NCBI GenBank assembly: GCA_036426205.1
Contig: CM071568.1
Span: forward strand, 35,505,623 to 35,569,622
Origin: Ascaphus truei
Lineage: Eukaryota; Chordata; Amphibia; Anura; Ascaphidae
Direction: 5' to 3'
Length of the DNA stretch: 64,000 nt
The stretch's first letter is position 1. Each line of letters begins with the position of its first letter. The notes beneath the pieces are model-generated. The model ran no database searches. It had not been told where the DNA came from and saw nothing but the letters and a program-made list of their open reading frames with translations. The position numbers and the translations under genes were made by a program. Shown piece by piece: positions 58,200 to 64,000 of the stretch.

Positions 58200-59110
58200 T
58201 TTCATCCGTCCACTAAGTGAACTATACGTAGAAACAAAGAGGATCAAGTACTCATGAGGAGTGCCATGGACCCGTCCAGCACCCTCAAGTTATGAGGACC
58301 TAGCTGGAATCTCTGATTTCTGATGTTAAGGATTAACCTAGCATAATCTCTACAGTATCTTTAAATTTCCTGGACATGGTGTTCAGTCTCTATGGAACCA
58401 GCTCAGGAGTAATAATGATTCTCCAAGGCCTATGTAACTGACTGTAGGGTAGCCCTTTACTAGTTCCTGGGGGATGGTAATTTTCAAATCGAAGTAGATG
58501 TTCCTATCTGTGGCCTTGGAGAAAAAATCTCATTCAAATCTAAGCCCACATCTATAGATCGTTGTGTCCAGGAAATTAATGTTTTTTTTATTAGTGACAA
58601 TAGTGAAGCCTATTGTCTCAAGAGACCCATTGTGGTCAGTCACAAATGCCTTGTAGTTCATCTCATCATTTGACCAGATGTGTAAAATGTCATTGATGTA
58701 TCACACCCACATACGGCCAAAATGTCTCAACAGTTCATGTGAATAAACAAAGTCATCTTCAAATTTGCTTAATGATGTAGGAGTATGTGGGTGCAACATT
58801 GGAGTATATTGCTGTTACCTGTTTTCGGATAAAATAAGTATCATCAAAGAGAAAAAGTTCTCTCAGGATAATATTTAACAAATCAATAATGAACATGCAT
58901 TCCCCTGGTGTGAAGAACCCTGCATCATGAGGGATAGAGGTGTACAGACTATTCACATCCATGGTTGCCAATAGGATACGCTCATTGACGTCTGGAAGGT
59001 TATTGATTTTCTGCAGAAAGTGAGAAGTGTCCTGCACGCAGGAGCTAAACCCAGTGACCAAGGGGCAAAGGAGTGTGTCAATAAAGAATGAGAAAGGTTG
59101 AAACAAAGAA
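58200..59110 (-). pseudogene. Penelope-like element RT, minus strand, decayed
   Basis: The best frame (59106-58759) has FSFFIDTLLCPLV, MDVNSLYTSIPH (motif A with its Asp retained) and FIRKQVTAIYSNVAPTYS (motif B region). Later, in other frames, there is FVYSHELLRHFGRMWV and an INDILHIWSND segment (motif C, altered), then INFLDTTIY near 58580. Multiple shifts and stops show loss of function. Its orientation is opposite to the PLE at 60600. Confidence 0.72.
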
Positions 59111-59119
59111 TCTGAGCCT

Positions 59120-60010
59120 GCTACTTTATGGCGACCAGGTGGTTTGAATAAATAAATAATTAGTGTACAAAAAGAGCTAATATCTACTAATAATAAAACA
59201 AATTAATTGTGAAATGTAAATATGTGAATGAAAATCACTCATAAATCTAACACACACCAAAATGACTAATATAACTTAAAGTCCCATGTGGTAGTCCTGT
59301 GATAATGTCCAAAAGCAGCCTAAAAAGTCCACTGGGTGTCTAATGTCCAGTAAAGATACAAACATAAACAGACCTCTCTGATGTTGAGGCTCAAAAAGAA
59401 CGATGGAATAAGCTTGGATCTTTGCACTGATGTAAACCTCAGGAAAAGGAGACAAAATAATACCCACTACCATAGTGCATTACCCAGAGAAAAGAATTGA
59501 TAAGCTAGGTATATCAGGCAAAGAATAACAATTTAATAAAACAGTATACAAATAAAATAAATTATAAAATACACATGTATGCACACACTGCAACATGTCA
59601 TTAAGAATGGTAATGACCTTGGTCACTTCCGTCATACCCTCCTCCGCCGTGGGTAAAAATTGAAAACCTACTCACATCAAGTGGCTAGGTCTCAAGCCTT
59701 AATGTGGACAATTTCACATGCATGAGGATCTTCTCCTGTCTGTGGATGGTGCTCTCCATCAGCTTGTCAGCTTCGTGGTGCCAAATTCTCCGAATTGGCG
59801 GCCGCTCCGCTGCTCCCGGTGACGTCACTCACTGTGCTCCCATTACGGTGTTCTTGCTGTGCCACAATCCAATGCGTTTCTTTTTTTTACTCTTTGATAA
59901 AGCGCCCTGTGCGTGAAACATGTCAGAGGATTTTTAGGATGTCTGTCCTTACAGTATGCTTTTTTAGCCAATAAATCTCGTCCTATTCTACTTTGGTGTG
60001 GCTGTGCTTC
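59120..60010 (+). mobile_element. PLE terminal-repeat-like region with hammerhead motif
   Basis: Non-coding sequence leading into the HHR-like motif at 59890-59928, followed by an AATAAA signal near 59971. It resembles the arrangement at 9164-9352. It may be the upstream terminal repeat of the PLE at 60600-61410, with much of the PLE deleted between them. Confidence 0.45.
59890..59928 (+). ncRNA. Hammerhead-ribozyme-like motif, core altered
   Basis: Stem I CTCT (59890-59893) pairs with AGAG (59925-59928). Stem II is GCGC/GCGT (59902-59905 / 59911-59914), GAAA is at 59915-59918 and GTC at 59922-59924. The 5' core reads TTGATAA instead of CUGANGA, as at 9224, so the catalytic G is lost. Confidence 0.5.
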
Positions 60011-60599
60011 GGCTCCTACAAGGACACTTTTTCTTGCTGATTACCTGACTGGATGCACGCCTATTTGGAGACGCTGTGAGAGGCTTTTCCCACATTACCC
60101 CTTACGCCCCGCTCTGGCTGCTGTGGCGTGTGGTAACTTAACCCTTGGATGAATTGGGCGGTCCCTGAGCTGAAGAAACGCTCATTGACGTCGACGACGC
60201 CACATGGGGCATTATGGAGTTAGCGTGAACGCCTGACCAGCACCCGGTGATCTACACTACGAGTGACGCCGCACTGTCCCACCTCCAGGATCTCCACAGA
60301 GGAACCGCCACCCACAGTGAAGGATCGTAGCTCCGGTCTAACCGGGTCGAGAGGGACTGAGGTTGCGTGAGTACAGTAATCACTGTATGCTTCCTACAAC
60401 TGGCCTTTGGGTCTTTTTCATATCGTTATTTCATCAGGGATATTTACAAACGCATTCACGACAACACGCAGCTTCAGACACTTATCCCTGACCCTGCAAA
60501 TACTGGATATATACTTTATACTACAGCATTGATTCCAGCTTAACACCACTACAATTGTTTTTAGAGCTCCGGTTGTTTTGGTCTTTTTCTAGACCAATT

Positions 60600-61410
60600 T
60601 TCTTTGACTTTGAGAAACAGTCTGATATAATGAGCAAAAGATTCCTGAATAGAGGGTATAGTAAAACCTGTATCAATAAGGCTTACAAACGTGCAAAGCA
60701 ATCTGACAGAAACACTTTACTGTATGGTAAAAAATAAATTAAACAAAGTCAATCTAGCCCAATTAGAATCATTGGCACATACAGTAAACAATGGAGGGAA
60801 GTCAAAGGAGTGATCAATAAGCACTGGCATATTCTCCTGGAGGATGAGATATATAAAAAAGGTGCTTCTTGATACTCCCTCCATTACTTACAGAAGACCG
60901 AGAAATCTGTCAGATTCTTTGGTTCACAGCCACTATAAAACACAGACAGCAGCAACGTGGCTGACTAACACCACAGTAGGCACCTTTCAATGTGGTGCCT
61001 GCAAAGCCTGCAGGTTTATCAATCCTAACAAATTTTTTCAAAATTCAAGTGGCAACAAAACATACACAATTAAAAACTTTTAAAATTGTAAAACCTGTGG
61101 AGTTGTTTACCAAGCCAGCTGCAAATGTGGAATGATGTATGTTGGCAAGACATCATGCCAACTTCGTTGCCGCATATTGGAGCACGCAAGCACCATTAGG
61201 AACAGCACAGACACACCTCTAGCGCGACACGTGAACTTATTACATCAAGGAGATACCACATGTGTCCACTTTCAAGGCATTGAGCATGTCACACTGGGAC
61301 TCCGTGGGGTGACCTAGACAATGTCCTACTAAGAAAAGAAGTGAGATGGATTTTCATGTTGGGAAAACAGTCCCCAAATGGATTAAATGAAGATTTCAAC
61401 TACTCAGCGT
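60600..61410 (+). pseudogene. Penelope-like element 3' part with GIY-YIG endonuclease
   Basis: Frames in order: SKRFLNRGYSKTCINKAYKR (60630-60700), then a HWHILLEDE segment (60820-60850), then SITYRRPRNLSDSLV (60880) and a Cys cluster FQCGACKACRF (60990), then CKTCGVVYQASCKCGMMYVG (61090-61150) with KTSCQLRCRILEHAS. The last is the GIY-YIG nuclease with its Tyr, YVG, Arg and Glu-His positions. It ends VRWIFMLGKQSPNGLNEDF near 61400. A few stops (for example TAA at 61082) and a shift near 61310 break it. The endonuclease nicks DNA to prime PLE reverse transcription. The RT core is missing upstream. Confidence 0.8.
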
Positions 61411-61441
61411 TTCTATAAAGCCTTTATGAGGTGCCCACAAT

Positions 61442-63080
61442 AAATGACTCCATCATACAGGGTACTGAGCTCCAAGTACATTAGGACATTATGACTAACT
61501 TACCAACTCAGTTAGACCATAGCAGTTGGTACCACTATTATTTTCCCCCTTTTTAGAATGATCTAATTCAAACCCAATTACTAACGATGTGTAATGTAAT
61601 TTATAGCACAGATATTCAGCAAAGATTTTGCTACATGTGCTATAATTCCAGCACCAATCAGTGCAACATTATAACAAGTCATTAGCTTTTTAACCTTTTA
61701 AACCTTGTTTGATACTTACCTTGTTCTTATTAATCAGTGTATCTCTGACTAATAGACAGTGCCAGTATGTTTACCTTAATGCGGATTGGTTGTAAGCCTC
61801 ACGCCAAGCGGCGGGTTAACACCCGCCTGACGACGCGAAAGGGATCACCTGGATGACCGCGGGTAATAAAAAGCTGGCCTCTGCAGTGAACCTCCTACCC
61901 CCGAAGAAGTTCCATGTTACAGGAACGAAATGCGCGTCGGGATGACGTCAGCAAGACGTCAGTAGCGCGACCGACATACAGTTGTTTGGTCTCTCTCCGA
62001 TAAGCACGGTGTCAGGTCTCAGCCACAGATAATCAAGATGTGGGCCATACGTGGATCCCACTAGCTAGAGTGAGGGCTATGGTAGAGTTACCTGTTCTGC
62101 AGTGATGTTCAGCCAGCGTGTCTATACACCTAGCACTAAGTGTCTCCATTAGGAAGAAGCCTGGCAATGGCTACACACAGCAGTGATTCCCAGGTGTGGT
62201 AATTCCAAACTGCATGTGGTGATTATTTGGCATGCACACGGAGCACTATCTCTGTTAACCTGTGTATGGTTCTAACTGTTGTAAGCCACACTCAATCAGT
62301 CAAAGTTTGAGTTAATCAAGGGGAATGACACGCTGACAGTAGCAGCTTATAAATGGTCTGCTGTTTGTTTGTGTGTATGGCACGTATTGAGTGCTTCTCT
62401 AAAGAGGGGATAGTTACAATCACATACAACCTCAGCAGCTGACCTTGAATCATGTAGCAGAGCGCCTATACATTTGTACATCTCTAGCTTCCAGCCTTCA
62501 TACATGTTCACCACTCAGGTCATATATGCCCTAGCAGATAGGAAGCATCTCTCTGCATAACACCAGGGGATATTTCTTTCAGACCCAATTATTGGTATCA
62601 TAGAAACATAGTATCAATCATTCAAACCTAGGCAATTTATTGAATGTGGGTCTGAGTGCACACCCTAAATCCTAAAGTCACTGGATCATCCAATTTAATG
62701 AAGCTAGATTTTTTGACTTAATACGTACTCTGATGACCTTTTTTTTTGGTCACTGTTATCTCAGAGTATTCACTCTAAGTATACTTAGAAATTACTAAGG
62801 TTTATCTATAGTCCTGTGTATGATTACTTTTGAGGCATGTCAGACACTACACCGTGGTAAATATTTCCATCTAACTTTTGGATAATAACATGTATTTTAG
62901 CTTGCCACTAAGATTTATTCTGCATACTAGGCATTGCATGGTGATTACACCAAACAACATTTGGATGGGAGGGTAGCCTTCTTAGGTAGGCCACCAAAAG
63001 CGTTCCTTTTAGGTTTTATATAGATATGTCTGTGTTTTACGTTTATTCTAATAAAAATTTAATATTTTGATCCAGTAGAG
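61442..63080 (+). mobile_element. Probable PLE 3' flank or terminal repeat with hammerhead motif
   Basis: No coding region is seen. An HHR-like motif lies at 61898-61941 and an AATAAA-type tail near 63045-63080. Position downstream of the endonuclease suggests the element's 3' terminal repeat, but boundaries are uncertain. Confidence 0.4.
61898..61941 (+). ncRNA. Hammerhead-ribozyme-like motif, one core change
   Basis: Stem I CCC (61898-61900) pairs with GGG (61939-61941). The 5' core CCGAAGA (61901-61907) differs from CUGANGA only at the U. Stem II GTTCC/GGAAC (61909-61913 / 61922-61926), GAAA (61927-61930) and a GTC triplet (61936-61938) complete it. Confidence 0.55.
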
Positions 63081-63299
63081 TAGTGTGCATCAATTAGGGC
63101 TTCTTTCTTTTCGTTACCAGTATACTGTACATTTTCTGTCCCTGATAGCACCTCTCTAGCAAATTAATCTACTTAGCTGAGCAGGGAACCCCCCTCTCTT
63201 TCTTGACAGGAAATGGGGAAACCCAAAAGGAAAAAGGGGGGCGGGGGGAGAGTAACAGGAGAAGGGAAAATGGAGAGTGGAAGAACAGATTTTTAAAGG

Positions 63300-64000
63300 G
63301 TGACATTTTATACCTCCATAAAACCCATTTACAAACCCAATGCCCCCCCAAATATATTTAGAAAACTATTTCCGACTGCATACTACTCATCTTTCAGAAG
63401 CAAAAAGAGAGGAGTAGCTATTCTAATTAAACAGGAAGTCCCGTTCAAAGTAGAGAAAGTGATCACAGACCCGGAGGCAGATTCCTGATCATATATGGTT
63501 CTCTGTTGGGCTCGACAATAACATTAATTAATGTATACGCTCCAAACGACAACCTAGCTGAATTTTTGAGAAAGTTACTGGAGTCTGTCGAATTCCTATT
63601 TTTGCCCTCTCTGGTTTTGGGTGGAGACATGAATATAGTCCTATCCCCAGAATTAGATAAGTCAACAACACCTGGTAAGGCCCATTCCACCTTGGTGCAG
63701 AGAACATCAAAAAAGTTCAAAGACTTAATAAGGGAGTTTACTCTGGTTAATGTCTGGAGAGCTAGACAACAAGGCAGAGGGATTACTCATTCTACTTAAC
63801 CCACCACCAGACATACTCAATTACCTTTAAATTACTAAAAATATCCTTAAAGCTACATTACAATCGAGCATCGGACTAATTACTTGGTCAGACCATGCGG
63901 CGGCTGAACTAACCCTAGCAGCTCCCTTCACTAGAAACAATCTATTCCACTGGAGGTTAAATGAATCCCTCCTAAATTACCCAGATGTTGCTAAAAAAAA
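63300..64000 (+). pseudogene. L1/Tx1-like ORF2 endonuclease fragment, runs off right edge
   Basis: Pieces of an APE-type endonuclease occur in shifting plus frames: YYSSFRSKKRGVAILIKQE (63380-63440), ITLINVYAPND (63520), LVLGGDMNIVLSPELDKST (63617-63670), VNVWRARQQG (63750) and WSDHAAAELTL (63883). A one-base loss near 63475 and a stop at 63797 break the frame. The order matches the endonuclease at 1-1455 but the sequence is a different, older family. The upstream start with QETH is not visible. Confidence 0.78.

Overview
The window reads as intergenic, transposon-dense DNA from a vertebrate, most likely an amphibian and probably a frog. The basis is the mixture seen together: L1/Tx1-type and L2/CR1-type LINEs, Penelope-like elements (PLEs) with hammerhead-ribozyme (HHR) motifs, PIF/Harbinger DNA transposons and many TA-flanked foldback MITEs. 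This is inference from repeat content; I saw no host exon, tRNA, rRNA or CRISPR array and do not name a species. Layout from the left: an L1/Tx1-like LINE on the minus strand (1-4190; open ORF2 running off the left edge, frameshifted ORF1); an L2/CR1-like LINE fragment and LTR-like repeats (4.6-7.3 kb); an HHR inside a perfect foldback (9.2 kb); a 4.27-kb non-autonomous Harbinger (12375-16647); a PLE scrap and a MITE (18.6-19.6 kb). The centrepiece is a 13.8-kb PIF/Harbinger element at 22331-36154, flanked by TAG duplications, with ends like those of the 4.27-kb element. It holds three genes: a spliced Myb/SANT-like DNA-binding protein (+, 22824-27334), an open ORF with a forkhead (winged-helix) domain (+, 29997-30635), and a spliced DDE transposase (-, 33535-34845) with two stops and one frameshift. 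Transposase plus Myb-like protein is the known Harbinger pair. A forkhead-type protein as third gene is not part of that known set and is the best candidate here for something undescribed. Its recognition helix is strongly altered, so it may bind different DNA or none. To the right: L1 ORF1 fragments, a hAT-like element with GC-rich tandem repeats, MITEs, a 5'-truncated L2-like LINE with a pentamer tail (43024-45695, -), a PLE reverse transcriptase (45735-47095, +), a long inverted-repeat block (53.2-55.8 kb), a decayed PLE on the minus strand (58.2-59.1 kb), a PLE 3' half with GIY-YIG endonuclease (60.6-61.4 kb, +) and a broken L1 endonuclease running off the right edge. Seven HHR-like motifs in six places run through these tracts. 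The one at 56230-56317 has every conserved core position and a well-paired stem I, and is a candidate active ribozyme.
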